A stretch of 64,000 bases of DNA. It comes from Pisolithus tinctorius. Taxonomy: Eukaryota; Basidiomycota; Agaricomycetes; Boletales; Pisolithaceae. The notes below the pieces were generated by a model that saw only the letters and a list, made by a program, of their open reading frames with translations, was not told the DNA's origin and did no database searches. Below are positions 23,764 to 35,455 of this stretch, piece after piece (the first letter of the stretch is position 1; every line of letters begins with the position of its first letter). The position numbers and the translations under genes are program-made. Where the stretch lies: contig JANFAH010000037.1 in NCBI GenBank assembly GCA_024663395.1, positions 1 to 64,000 of the forward strand, given 5' to 3'.

Positions 23764-25620
23764 ATGCAACCCCAAGTCCTTGGTGTTCTCGTCCTCGCCC
23801 GTAATGGGGACCGTACTGGTTTCTACCAGGATCCTTACACCTATGAGCCATCGTTTACCGAATCCACCCCACTTGGTGCTGTACGTGTTTCGCTCGTCCA
23901 GCATACCAGTCGAGGATCATGTTTGAATTGACCCCCGTTCGCAGGTCGAGTCTTTCCAGCTCGGGTCCTATCTCAAGTCCACCTACCTCGACTCATCCTC
24001 TCCCCTCCACATCCTAGACATGCCTCTTGATCCCACTCACCCCATCCCACCCAACCAAGTTCATGTCCATGCCAAGGCAGGAGGTGAAGGTGCAACCGTT
24101 TTTGACTCTAGCATCGCACTTCTTCAGGGAATGTTCCCACCGACCCAACGGAACAAGATCACGTTGGCCAATGGAACTACCATAACATCGCCACTGGGTG
24201 GTTATCAGTACGTCCCTGTCGAAATGGTCCCCGACAGCAGCGATAGCGTGCTTGAATCTTGGGTCGACTGCGCGGTAAGTGTTGCTTGTTGTCGCACGTG
24301 ATCCCATTTTGTTAAGTGGTCGGACACGCAGGCATTCAAGAAGCACATCACTAAGGTTTACAACTCGGAAGAATTCAAGGAAAAGGCGCGGGACGCAAAG
24401 CACTTCTTTGGTTCCGTCCACGATTACGTGTTCGGGCGCCCGACGACGTTGGAAAATATCGTAAGTTATTGTTTACTATTTCTGGTTATTCGATGCTAAC
24501 CATGTTGCTATATTAGTGGAACGTCAGTCGGTTTTACAGCATATTGTGTTAGTCCGGTAGCCTAACCTCTACACACACAGGTATACGATTATCTGAACAC
24601 GGAGCTCACTTACAACCAGACTTTCGCTTTCCGCCTTCCTCCGACGTTGATTGAGCAGGCACGTGCTCTGGCCAACTATCACGAGGATGCAGTATTCTCA
24701 GACAAGGAAGTTGGGGGCATTGGGAACAGTACGTTGTCCCCGTGGTTAGGTGGAGTGGGCATGTGACTGATCTCCACCATGCAGTTGCTGGACGAACGAT
24801 CTTGCACCCTATCTTGAGGTCCTTTGAACGCATTGCTTTTGATGACGACCCACTCCGCATCTTTCTTATCGAAACCAGCTACCAACCCTTCATTTCCCTT
24901 TTCCATATGCTCGACGTTCTGAGTTCAAGACCTGATCTTGCTGGCATCCGTGGGTATACCCTCCTTTAACTACCCGTGTCCACATTCCGTCAGTGTATGC
25001 CTGTCTGACAGCGGCCTTTTTCCTGCACACAGCTAACTATGCATCTGCCCTGTCCTTCGAGCTCCTCCGCGGTCCTGCACCTGAGTTCCGGGACTTTGTT
25101 CGTATCAAATTCAAAAACGGTACCGACGACAGCGAGTTCCAGACACTCCGCGTGTTGGGGCATGAGGACGATGCTATCCCTGTCACGGAGTTCATCTACC
25201 GTCTGGAGGTGCGTGTGCTACACGAGGCGGTCCGATATGGTCGCTCACATTCTCACCATTTACAAAATAACACCAGCACTATGCCATCCCAGACACGAAG
25301 CAATGGAACTCGGCATGTGGTAACAACCGGTGGTTCCCATTCGAAAACACCCTCAGCACTGCAACTGAACAAACCTCGATGATGGCTGTGATCCTCGGCA
25401 CTCTGTCCCTGTTTGCGTTTGCCATGTTTGCGCTTACAACGTTCATCAAGCACACCATCGCTACCAAACGTGCGAGGCGAAACGAGGGGATGGTACAGCA
25501 ACATGGAGTGAGTGTTTTACGCCAGTTAGATCTCTATTCGCTTACTAACAGCGTAATGATACCACCTTCCAGAGCTATGCTACATTCGTGATCAACGAGA
25601 AGGCTGGATTGCTTCCTTAA
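23764..25620 (+). CDS. Histidine-acid-phosphatase-like membrane protein, catalytic His replaced
   Basis: Nine exons (23764-23880, 23945-24274, 24332-24460, 24517-24522, 24581-24728, 24785-24949, 25033-25208, 25277-25507, 25573-25620) sum to 1350 nt, 449 aa. Overall layout fits histidine phosphatase branch 2: GVLVLARNGDRTGFYQ at the N-terminus, SIALLQGMFPP, FGSVHDYVFG, YDYLNTEL, ASALSFELLRGP and HYAIPDTKQWNSACGNN, then one membrane helix (AVILGTLSLFAFAMFALTTF) and a short basic cytosolic end. The RHGxR motif reads RNGDR, so the nucleophilic His is Asn, and the expected second Arg region reads HAKAGGEGATVFDS. I infer a non-catalytic or altered enzyme; from memory related basidiomycete proteins share this. 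Exon 4 is a 6-nt micro-exon encoding Trp-Asn. No N-terminal signal peptide with this start. Confidence 0.82.
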
Positions 25621-26340
25621 AATGGATACCCAACAGCAACCCTGCTTACTTTTGTGTACGACCGTTCTTAAGCATTTTCGCTTGTGTGTAATTATTGAGC
25701 TGTTTCCCTCGCATCGATCATGCTTCCGCATTTGTGCTTTCTCTTTTCTTTTCCCCATCGTCATACCCCCTCGCGCGCCTCAACTGCTGGTCCGACGTTG
25801 TGATATGTATGTAGTAGGGTTTGATTGGACAACTTAAGCAATGCATTTCTTGAGCCCATGGTTTGGGTAAAACGAACCATACAAGTCTCGGATTTATGAC
25901 CAGATGGAGATCTCTCAAGACTTGCGTTGAATGATTCCACAAGCAGAAAGAAAATGTCCGTGTTACTATGCAATTCTGATCGAGAGACAGTGATAAATAT
26001 ACGTGTACTTGGTTTTCCAGTCGCCTTAAAGATAAAAGTGATGCCGTTTTGGGATGGGAGAGCGAGTGAACGGGCGAGTCCGGAGAGCACCCGACCCTAC
26101 TGCAGATGTAAGTACTCAGACCAGGAATTGACTACCTTGACAGACATAGGAAGCCACCCCCTACAAGTACTCTGGCAGCGGTGCCACGACGTGGTTGCGC
26201 ACATGTACAACGCATCAGCCAAAATGTGTTGCGTTGGTCGTCGTCGCAGCAATCGAGAGAAAGAAAAGACAAAAGAAAACAGAAGAAAGGAAAGGGATAG
26301 TGAATGAACCACTGGGGCAAATCACGAACATGAAAAACTA
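25621..26340. other. Intergenic, convergent 3' flanks
   Basis: 720 bp between two convergent genes. Only 3' UTR-like sequence and overlapping antisense open frames without domain character. Confidence 0.45.
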
Positions 26341-28259
26341 CTATCGCGCCCCAAGTAGCCGCCCCAAGAGCCCAGTGGAACTCTGCTGGGGCCGAAGTGC
26401 TGGAGGTGCTGTTGCTGGGGGCTGAGGCGGTGGTGCATTTGTGGGATAACCGTACCAACCACCATACGTCGACTGACGATGTGCGGGCTGGGACTGTGGG
26501 TTGGGCGGGCGAGCGTGACGTGGTGGGAGCGGAGGGGGCGTTCCAAATGAGTTATTTCCATGAGAATAGGCACGAGTATGCGGAGAAGGATATGTCTGAA
26601 AGTGCTGCGATTGCGGACGAACGAGTCGAACAGGTGAATTTCCTCCGGGTGGGCCGTTCCTGCGTGGTACTGGGGAGGATGATTTATCCTTCTTGACTCT
26701 TTCGTTGTCGCTGTCCTTGCCTTTCTCTTTTTTCTTTTTTCTGTCCTTCTCTTTCTCCTTTGCCTTTTCTTTACCCTTGCTTCTTCCGGAATCAGCTTCC
26801 TTAGCACGATTAGGGGGGAATCCCACACTACGTGGTCTTAGCTCAGGCATATCGATCTTGCTCAAATGCACAATCAGACTGCTCGGAGGGGTATAATCCT
26901 TCGCTTTCGACTTGCTAGGCTCATCGTCAAGTTTAATGATCCTTGGTCCTTTCTGGGGTGTCTCCCTTTGAGTATCATAGAGAACATACTGGTGTAACTC
27001 CGAGTCGCCTGCATAATGCAATATAAGTGGAGGGGATGTTTACACCAATGATAGGAAGGAGGGAGAAAATCACCAACCAGCTTTGTATCGCTTCCGCTTA
27101 GTTTCCTCAACGACTTGCAAGACTTTCGGAACCTGAGCTGCTTCTGTAGAGCAGACGCTGATAAACAGCATAGCGTCGTCCTGGGTATGGGTCCGTCAGA
27201 GAGATGCTGCGTGCGCAGGAACGAAAACATGAATAGCCAAGGAGCTTACCGAAAGCAACTGTAAGCAGTACTTGGCGTAATCCTTCACATCTCCCTCCTC
27301 CATGACGGAGACCTCATTCACCAGACCGCGGCCGCGTTGTAGTTCGGCGATCCTCTCAACACCCGTCTTTGGCGCCGGTTTTGGAGGGAGAGGTGGTGGC
27401 GCTGTTGCCGTAGGTATGACTTTAGTACTGCTGGAATTCGCTGGTGTGGGAGAAGTAGAGGCGGCAGTATCTGGTTCATGGTATGTGTCGCTCGAATCTT
27501 GAAACGTGAGGAGGGCGAAGAGAATGACGATTTCCAGACCTTTACGGTCTTCGATATCAAATCTAAGGGTGAAGAACGAAGTATAAATTTCATGCCCTGA
27601 ATAAGTAAGCATGGACACACCGATGCAAGTTGTAATCGAGGATCTGAACGGACGACGTTTTAATCCTTCCTGGGGGTTCCTTGGTCAAGGCAACGAGTAC
27701 TGGTGGGTCGGGCTTGCGAACGATGAAGCACTCTTCGCGCCTCCATTCGAACTCGTGACTATCCATTCACATACAGGGATGGGATAGAATGAACCCGTCG
27801 AATAGACGATCGGTAAATGATGGTTGACCTGACCAAGAAGGGAAGAATACTGTAAGAGGTGACACTCACTCCTCCCATTTGAACGACCACTTGAAGCTTA
27901 GAGTGCCTGTGAACTTGAGCTCGACGACCTTTGTGGGATTATAGAGTTCCATCGTTTTATGCTTGCTCGTAGCGCTTGGCGCTGTTACTGTCGCTAACAA
28001 CGTGTTCGATATGGGTTCTATGATTTACGGTACGAAGGCGGTCGTTCAGAATTGCGAGAGACCAAAGTGACATGGATTAGTGCGTTCGGAACTCACCGCA
28101 TAGTTCAGCCTTGTATACTCCTCCGCCGATACGTCGCTTTCGATAATACACTGTCCCAGACGGGTCAGTGAGATCGACGACGGAGACACCCTGGTCTACA
28201 CGTGAAGCGGCAGCATTGGGTGTGAGGAGGAGCGTGAAGAGGTTACGATCTAAACTCAT
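26341..28259 (-). CDS. Unknown 510-aa protein with Lys-rich and Pro-rich tail
   Basis: Six exons (28097-28259, 27870-28017, 27621-27758, 27250-27562, 27078-27180, 26341-27008) sum to 1533 nt when the ATG at 28257-28259 is used, giving 510 aa. Coding sequence without a stop continues a little upstream (ETVVFNLRSKVTAS), so an earlier start through another exon is possible. The first ~170 residues look like one folded domain (RNLFTLLLTPNAAASR, VVDLTDPSGTVYYRKR, VELKFTGTLSFKWSFKWE, FEWRREECFIVRKPDPPVLVA, GLEIVILFALLTFQD). The tail holds a Lys/Glu/Asp run near 26690-26790 and a PPPLPPRHARPP-type Pro-rich end that could bind SH3 or WW domains. No family name recognised. Confidence 0.72.
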
Positions 28260-28623
28260 GGAGGCAGTGACTTTGCTCCTCAGATTGAAGACCACGGTTT
28301 CGGGCGTCGGCGGGCTAAGTTGAGAGGGGTGTCAACTGGATCCAGAGATGTTTCGCACAGACCCATGCACACTGCCAAGGTCAGTGACCAGCTGAGCGGC
28401 AAAACTCTAGGCGCCGTTCACCCTCCGAAGTCGAAAACTTCGACTTCGACTTCGGCAATGTAGTCACGTGATGATTATATAAGCTGTGCACGCTCGTGCA
28501 AATGCAAAGTCCAAGTTTCGGCCTTCTGCTTTAGTAATGTAGTCATGTGATGATTATATAAGACAACAACACAACTTGTAGTTCAATAGATAACATTGTG
28601 ATAACAGATCAAACAACTCTGCT

Positions 28624-29936
28624 ATGGATCTTGAAGCACAGCAGCTCCAGCACCATCATCGTCGCCATCTTGCTACACTTGTAGTAGCAGTGATGATCCA
28701 GGTGCTATGCCTCTATGACCTCCTTTTTCATTCTGACTCAGAACCAATCCCCTACCATACCTCAATCCTGACTGGTGAGGGGTGGATGCTAGAGCTCCTG
28801 AATGGTCATCCAGACAGGATACGGACTTGCCTTGGTGTCAGCCATGGGGTTTTTGATCACCTGATGCAGGTGCTCACCCATCATGGTTTTGTGCCTTCTC
28901 ACAATGGAGTTTCTGTGGAGGAACAACTTGGGATATTCCTCTACACCTGTGTTACTGGGTTGTCATCCCGGCATGTTGCTGAGAGGTTCCAGCACTCACC
29001 AGGGACCATCACTAGGTAGGGAGTTCATTGGACTGTCTGATATTTTTCTCACAATTTTTTAGATATTTCAAAGCAATGTTGGCTTTCTTTTCTGGGGGAC
29101 AATTCTATGCATCCCAAGTGCAATTCCCCACCAACAACACTCCCATATCAACTATGATTACTAGTGACCCACGCTTCCAATTTTTCCAGGATTGTATTGG
29201 TGCAGTTGATGGCACTCATATTCGAGCATTCACTGCTGCTGAGGACCAGCCTTACATGAGGAACTGGAAGGGCTACCTATCTCAAAACTGTCTCTTCATC
29301 TGTGATTTTGACTTCTTCTTCACATATGCCCTCACTGGCTTTGATGGGTCAACTGCAGATGCAACCATGTGGCATGATGCACACAGGAATGACTTGCACA
29401 TGCCACCTGGGAAGTACCTTCTTGCAGATGCAGGGTTTGGGACCTGTGATGCACTTCTGGTTCCCTATCGAGGTGTTCATTACCATCTGAAAGAATGGCA
29501 CCAGGCTGGATTAAGGTAAGTTGCTATTCCATTCTGCTCAGTGTACCTGTAACTTCTATTTTATAGACCTCAAAACTGAGAGGAGTTATTCAACCTTCGC
29601 CATGCTGGACTTAGAAATGCCATTGAATGGATATTTGGTGTTATAAAATGCAGGTGGAGGATTCTTCAAATTCCCCCTGAATATAGCATCCACACCCAAA
29701 CTCAAGTACCTGCTGCTCTCTGTGCCCTCCACAATTTCATACAGCGCTATGATCCAGAAGAGTTCTTTGACCCTGAACTTGCCATGGACATAGGAGAGGA
29801 TGATGGTATTGGAAGCCTTGGTGATGGACCAGCAGATGCTGCAGAGAGGAGAAGGGCTGATAATAGGCATGACAACATTGCAGAGGAGATGTGGATTGAC
29901 TATCAGCACCAGCTTACAATTAGGGGCCTTCTCTGA
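28624..29936 (+). pseudogene. Harbinger transposase 1 (single in-frame stop)
   Basis: Three exons (28624-29016 region, from about 29061 to 29516, and from about 29567) encode a HARBI1-like DDE transposase. The catalytic residues are present: D in GAVDGTHI, D in LADAGFG and E in RNAIEWIFGVIK. An intron at about 29017-29060 restores RYFKAML. After the second intron the reading is RPQN, then TGA at 29577-29579, then EELFNLRHAGLRNAIEW in the same frame through to a stop at 29934-29936. The stop stands where relatives have Lys or Arg, so one base change (CGA to TGA) could explain it. Otherwise the gene looks complete. Confidence 0.88.
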
Positions 29937-30074
29937 GCCTGAACATTCAGATTTCATGGTGTACAAATATATGTTCTTACAATTGTTTCACACTCATGTA
30001 GAAAAATAACTTCCATTGTCAATAGGAAGCTAGTCATAGTCATGTACATTTTATTATGTACATGTTTGTATAAA

Positions 30075-30122
30075 GGGGGGGGGGGGGGGGGGGGTACATT
30101 TGTATATTGTAAAAAAAAAAAA
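30075..30122 (+). repeat. Poly-G tract followed by poly-A tract
   Basis: Twenty consecutive G (30075-30094) and, 16 bases later, twelve A (30111-30122), sitting between the convergent genes of Harbinger 1. Length is likely variable and prone to sequencing error. Confidence 0.9.
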
Positions 30123-30134
30123 CAAGATGAACAC

Positions 30135-31419
30135 CTATCTCTGCCCATCCCGGTACTTCATCAGCCAACGCTGCACCCAAATCTGCTTCACCAGCTCCTG
30201 ATGCTTGAGGAAAATGTTCACTTCATCTGGGGTCGCGCTGAGGAAGTAGTCGCCAATGTCGATCCGATTGTCTGTTGAGAGCTGTGGCATGCTGTTGATG
30301 TAGTCCATGGCAGCATCGACGAGGGGATTGGTAGTGGGTGGCGGGGGCAATGGGGCAGCGATCGCATGCGTGAAATTATCAAGCCTGGAGGTGATGGTGG
30401 CAATGAATGAACTGTGATCTTCTTCAGCGCGCGCTTTGGCTGATGGGGGCTGAGAGCGCTTTGATCCACCTTCGGACATCGCAACGGACTCGGCTTTCCT
30501 TTTTCTGCGACTGATGCTGGTGACGGCCGATGACGATGATGACCCGGCTGATGCATGTGACAAAAAACTTGATGGTGCAGAAGGGGGGATGGAGTTCGGA
30601 TCCACGGACTGCGTGTCCTCGCGATGGTGAGCGTTGAGAGCGTGCATCATGTCAAGGAGGGAGAGGGAGGGAGGGGGGGTAGGAATGGTCGAAGCGGTGG
30701 GGGGTGTGGTAGAGGCAGGAGTATCGAAGGCAGAGGTCGTGGTTGTACAAGGTGCGGTAGTGGCATGTGGCTGGTAGATAAACCGACCTCAGCCGTGTGA
30801 GGGGAGAAGGAGCTCGATGCTGGCGAAGTGGGGGAACCTGGAATTGCGAAACGGCTTTGCATCTTTGTGCACCTGACTAGATGTTAGTGGATGATCCGAC
30901 AAGGAAAAAACTACATTACCTTTACATACCGATCCAAAAGATTGGCATTGTCCAGTGAGATCATTGCACCGTGCTCATCGTCGTAAGCAAAGCCAGAGGC
31001 CACCGATTTAAGATCAGCGACGGTGTAGTAGGATTTTTTAAGCTGGATAATTGTTAGCAAGGCAAAAAAAAAAGAATGATATGACGACTTACCGCCTTGA
31101 ACTTCCGCTCACACGATTCAGCTGTCTTATTGCCATTATCTGGACCCAGTGGATGATTATGAGCCATGTGGGCTGCTGTGGCATTCCACGTAGCCTTCTT
31201 AAAGTTCCCATCGCCGGCCTGTGAAAGATGAGAGGCCAAGAAATCCAATAATGCACCTTCCTCCTCTGTTGTCCATACCACAGCTTTCTTGTGAGTCCTG
31301 GGTGGAGGCAGGGGGTTCTGTGGGTCTAGAGGATTGATTGTAAGGCCGTGCGAGCGCAATGAGTGGGTTGATCCTGCAGATGAGCCAGACATTCGATGAT
31401 CATAGTAACCAGGTGACAA
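30135..31419 (-). CDS. Myb/SANT-like companion protein of Harbinger 1
   Basis: PIF/Harbinger elements encode a second DNA-binding protein that helps the transposase find the ends. The N-terminal exon has the Myb/SANT-like domain: VVWTTEEEGALLDFLASHLSQAG, FKKATWNATAAHMA, KTAESCERKFKA | LKKSYYTVADLKSVASGFAYD. A Ser/Thr/Pro linker follows, then KRKAESVAMSEGGSKRS (likely nuclear signal) and a C-terminal helix region (NRIDIGDYFLSATPDEVNIFLKHQELV...WVQRWL). Introns end near 31050 and 30885. The frame between 30862 and 30650 does not connect directly, so one more small intron or a frameshift lies near 30780. Confidence 0.75.
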
Positions 31420-31531
31420 TGGTTCGTACCTCAGGTGGATGCATGTGACAGTTCACATCACGTGAACCTCTTAACCGAAGCTGAAGTCGAAAACTTGGAC
31501 TTCGCATTTGCAGGGTGAACGGTGCCCTAGG

Positions 31532-31843
31532 TGTTAGATTTGGCAAGTCATGCGCAGTCCGAACGCATCCACTCCGAGGCATGAGAACTACTTTCCGTTC
31601 GAAGGCTTTCATACTTTACACTCACTATTGAGCGCACAATTAACTTACACGCCCTTGTGCTTATTGTGTTTACAGTGTTTCACACTTATGTGCGTGTTTT
31701 TCTTATTACTTACGAAGAATGTAGCACGTCTCACTTTGAGACAATCCTTGTTATGTATAGACGGGTTCAACACCTGATGTCTCATGTCCTTTGTTACAAC
31801 TACAGTATTTAGTCTAGCACTGTAAACTCCATCATCTCAGACA
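31532..31843. mobile_element. Solo LTR, family TGTTAGATTT
   Basis: About 312 bp starting TGTTAGATTTGGCAAGTC and ending CATCTCAGACA, so with TG...CA ends. A related but diverged copy begins at 63695 with the same first 18 bases and shares GGGTTCAACACC and TGTCTCA. It starts five bases from the end of Harbinger 1. No matching target duplication was found, so the exact borders are tentative. Confidence 0.6.
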
Positions 31844-32633
31844 TTGTCACTGTCTGCATGTGACTGAGGTGAGTACAATACTTTCTCATTTACTTTACCA
31901 TACTTACCATGCACCTAGTTATCTGCTTAGATACCAAAGCCCTCTGGGTGCTCCTGGGTGCATTTGGGGAAAGCATGTGATGTAGTTCTTTACATTTACA
32001 AGTGACTCTACAGGTGATTCTATTGAGTGAGTGTGAGTTCAAGTTTATGGGATTCTATCAAGTGAGTGCAAGTCCAAGTTTATGGGATTCTATCAAGTGA
32101 GTGCAAGTCCAAATTTATGGTCTATTGGGTGAGTGCACATCCAAGTGTACATAAGAGATTAGTACTGTGGGGGGGACAATATTGAATGGAAAAGTCTATG
32201 GGGCACCCATGTCATTTATGAGAGGATGTTTTCATGCTTAGAGGATGACATATGAGCAATCTTTGATGATGTGCAGGAAGGAGGCATCTCCCTCTCCAAG
32301 CAGTTTTAAGCTGTTGAAGCACATACAACAATGACAGACAAGCAGCTGAACACTCATGAACATGGAGGGCATCGACACACCCCTGATGGTGCAGACAATG
32401 AAGCAGAACCACTCTGTGAAATGCCACAATAGATTTAATATCCTTCAACATCAGGAAGGGGTACTGTTCCACAAACTTGTGCACTGAGTCTGTGTGACAT
32501 ACCAACAACAATCCTCTAGGGTACACAGACTTGGCAGTAAATTCCTCATGTATAGTAACATGGTCCAGCATATATTCTTGTCAAATAAACTTGTAGCTGA
32601 TAGCAGCAACAACACTGGCACCAGCACTGTCCA
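31844..32633. other. Repeat-derived stretch, no gene supported
   Basis: Contains a short internal tandem (unit roughly 34 bp, motif AAGTTTATGGGATTCTATCA, near 32038-32120). A 119-codon minus-strand open frame (32212-32571) lies just inside the minus-strand copia LTR and may be a copia internal remnant, but no domain is recognisable. Confidence 0.4.
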
Positions 32634-32903
32634 TGTCTTAAGAGGAGGTCAAAATTAAGACTGTAAAGAAGGTCTCAGGCTTCTGTGGTAAGAAGACTTA
32701 GTATTAACAAGCTAACCTGTAAAGAAGGTCTATGGTAGTACATCAGTAAGGTAGCTGTAAGGTTAATATAGTAAACATACCTCAGGCTTCTGTGGTAAGA
32801 AGACTGAGGTGCATGAGGAAAAACTAATTGCCTAAGTGCGAAGAATTATTATGTAAGCTTGTACGCTGTAAGCAAATAAACATAGGGGACACATGTTCCA
32901 ACA
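32634..32903 (-). mobile_element. Copia-type LTR, minus strand
   Basis: About 270 bp reading TGTTGGAACATGTGTCCCC ... TTAAGACA on the minus strand, nearly identical to the plus-strand LTR at 49658-49928. It is followed on the minus strand by TGGACAGTGCTGG, which has the TGG start expected of a primer-binding site. Confidence 0.75.
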
Positions 32904-33450
32904 CCATGGTCATCTGCATGACATTATCTGACATGTACAAACAAAATGCAAATGCAGGAACCCCAACACAACCAGTCCCCCCCCCCCCAAAAGGAAATTG
33001 CATGTGATCAGACTTAATGGTCTGGTATGATCATTGAGGACAAAGAGTTTGCAGACCTGGCCTGATGGTGTCCAGGAATATATCTGTGACTAGGCCCTGT
33101 GTTCCTGGTGGACATCAAATATGCAAGCTGCCCCTGTAACAAGGGCCATGGAGGGAATTCCTGCAAGGCACAGCAGGGTCCAAATTGATAGACCAGAATT
33201 GACCAACACACACATAAGTGCTTTCCATTAGTCCTGGAATGCGGCCAAACAATGGTGCACACTATATGTACCTTGTTTGTGATGATCACATGAGCACTTT
33301 TTGTTTGGTGGCCAAACATTGGCATGAGCCATGCCTTATTTGTATGGCTTGGATATACTGCTATGGTGTCAAATCATACTAGTAGCACTGCACCTGTGTG
33401 AGTCCTCATAAACCATCCCCCTCCTTGAGTTGCCATCATGAGCAAGTGAA

Positions 33451-34045
33451 ATGCCTGGAAATCGATGCCATATCCCAGAGACCATGAAGGAGCAATGGGT
33501 CAAAATGTCCACCCACATGAGCTCGAGAGAAATTGCAAAGGTCACTGGTTACAGTCAATGGACTGTCAACTGTGTCCTTCACTTGTCACACCAGACAGGC
33601 TCTGTAGTGAAGAAACCTCTTGAAAGTGGATGTCCTCACTCACTGACAGTGCATGATGTCCATGTAGGTCATCATCTCTGATGAGACAGAACTGATACAT
33701 AATATTGCTATTTACTATAGTATCTCATCTCATGTATCAAGTGCACACCAGACTCCTACCTCAATGAGCTACATACAATATTATCTCAACAAATCAAGAG
33801 GTGTTGAGGTTTCAAGGCAGACAATCAGTTGTACTCTACATAGGCATGGATTCTCTCACAAAAAAGTACAAGTGGTGTACACTGCATGTGCTGATGACTT
33901 AATAGGCTTATGGGTCTGTTCTAGGTCTCACAGGTCACACTGGAAAGAAATGAGGATGCATGAGACCAGTACCAAGTCTATATTGCAGAGAACTTTCATC
34001 TGTCACAACTCATCTTTGTTGATGAGTCAGCATGTAATCAAATGA
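33451..34045 (+). pseudogene. Tc1/mariner-type transposase remnant
   Basis: The frame 33451-33681 starts with a helix-turn-helix (SSREIAKVTGYSQWTVN) and SGCPHSLTVHD; further on, SYIQYYLNKSRGVEVSRQTISCTLHRHGFSHKKVQ (33764-33880) and LIFVDESAC-like text near 34010 match the order of Tc1/mariner-like transposases. Several stops and frame changes separate the parts. Strongly CpG-poor. Directly followed by repeat U. Confidence 0.65.
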
Positions 34046-34087
34046 CAACAAAGTGACAATCAGCATGGTCACCACTTGGAACCTGTT

Positions 34088-35194
34088 GTCACACACCAAA
34101 GGTGTTGTGGACATGGTTACAGCTGACTCTGCCTAACTTGTTGACAAGTTGTGCACAATGCCCATGCCATGCAGATGAAGACTAAAGGCCTCATGTGTAG
34201 AAAGACTGCTGGACATGAACAGTCATCCTTTGCACAAGAATGAGTCATCAGTGCTAAAGAGAAAAGAGGAAGTGAGTTAAGCATGCATTAAAGGTTTTAG
34301 TGCCCATGTACAGCATTCTGGTTTTCATCATATCTCCACCATTTCCAAAGATATCAACTCCATTCTCACACTTGCTTAAAGTGCTCAGCCATGCGATTCT
34401 GCCTTCCAAATTTGGAGAGGATCCTCACACCCTATGCATTTCTACAGCACTCCATCCATCAGATGCTCATTTTGCTAAGTCCATCAATCATGGCTGCCTC
34501 TTTGTCAATCATCTTGCTTGTCTCATTTGCCAGAGACAGTGACTACATATATCTGCCAGGCATTCCCACCAGCTTCCATCCTGAAGCCCCCTGGTTCATC
34601 CCATCATTGTCAGTCCCATCTCATCCCATGCAGCTTGGTCAGCATGTTCTCCTTGTCAGTATAACTTCCAGAAGGATGTTCTTTGGTTGCCTCGGGTCTG
34701 TCACTCAGTTAGAAAGGTCTTATGTGGTTGTTTCAGTCTCCCCAGTTGATGAAGCATATGGATTGTTCCTCCCTGCTCCCTGCACTGTCTTTATTCCAAT
34801 CTTGTCCATCATTCTTCCTGCATTGTGACAGCTGCAGCATAGTCTACTGTTCTCCAGCCTCCCTGATTGCATCCATGATGAGTATGACATGCATCTTACC
34901 TTCTTACTGCAAGATCCAGCAGAAGATGTCCCCTCTTCTCCTCCTCTTCCATCAGAGCCCCATCCATGAAGCTTTTGTTAACTTCGCTGAGAGGATGAAA
35001 GGGTGGGAGATGTGATCACTTATGCTCCCATTGCCCCACAGATCCCCAATGCCCTAGCCCCCTTTGATGCCTGACTCATGCCCTTCAATTCTGGAATTAA
35101 TACTTCCCTATCTGGAAACACCATCCATCTGTCATGCCATCTTTGGATCTAGAGATGTCTCCACTGAGATCTGACTTGCATCGCCACCCCCTAA
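34088..35194 (+). repeat. Repeat U, copy 1
   Basis: Begins TGTCACACACCAAAGG and ends just before repeat R with ...CACCCCCTA. In the middle lies a 145-codon open frame (34391-34828) that recurs in other copies with the same reading (IYLPGIPTSFHPEAPW, SYVVVSVSPVDEAYG). No domain recognised. Several hundred bases are shared with the copies starting at 36915, 38769 and, on the minus strand, 57128. Confidence 0.75.
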
Positions 35195-35324
35195 TGTGAT
35201 ATCAGTGCACTTACTCAGTTTCTGACTCCATTTGACTCATACTGCAATGTTTTGACTATCCTTGACTCATTTATTACCAATACTTACCAACCTTCTTTGC
35301 TTGCTTACTTTTCATTTCTTGCTT
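35195..35324 (+). repeat. Repeat R, truncated copy
   Basis: The first ~130 bp of repeat R (TGTGATATCAGTGCAC ... TTTCATTTCTTGCTTA), directly after U. It stops abruptly at about 35324, where Myb/SANT-related sequence follows. Confidence 0.75.
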
Positions 35325-35455
35325 AGAGCTTGTATGGAAAGCACAGTTCAGTTGTAGTTTACAAACTTCATGGATTGTTCTTGTTTGATGGGTGGTGGAA
35401 AAATCCAGGCCAAAGCATCGGAGATTGAAATGTTGGTTTCCCTCCTGATGGTAGC

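Larger units (their letters stand above)
28410..31526. mobile_element. PIF/Harbinger DNA transposon 1
   Basis: A 3117-bp element with 15-bp terminal inverted repeats: GGCGCCGTTCACCCT at 28410-28424 and its inverse (one mismatch) at 31512-31526. A 3-bp target duplication CTA flanks it at 28407-28409 and 31527-31529, as known for PIF/Harbinger. It carries the two expected genes in convergent orientation: a DDE transposase on the plus strand and a Myb/SANT-like DNA-binding protein on the minus strand. Subterminal motifs related to CGAAGTCGAAAACTT recur near both ends. Confidence 0.93.

Noticed and set aside
30042..30278. Open frame across the poly-G and poly-A tracts
   Set aside because: Low-complexity tracts read as Gly and Lys runs; lies between convergent transposon genes.
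32212..32571. 119-codon minus-strand frame as a gene
   Set aside because: No domain; lies inside a copia remnant and lacks coding signs.
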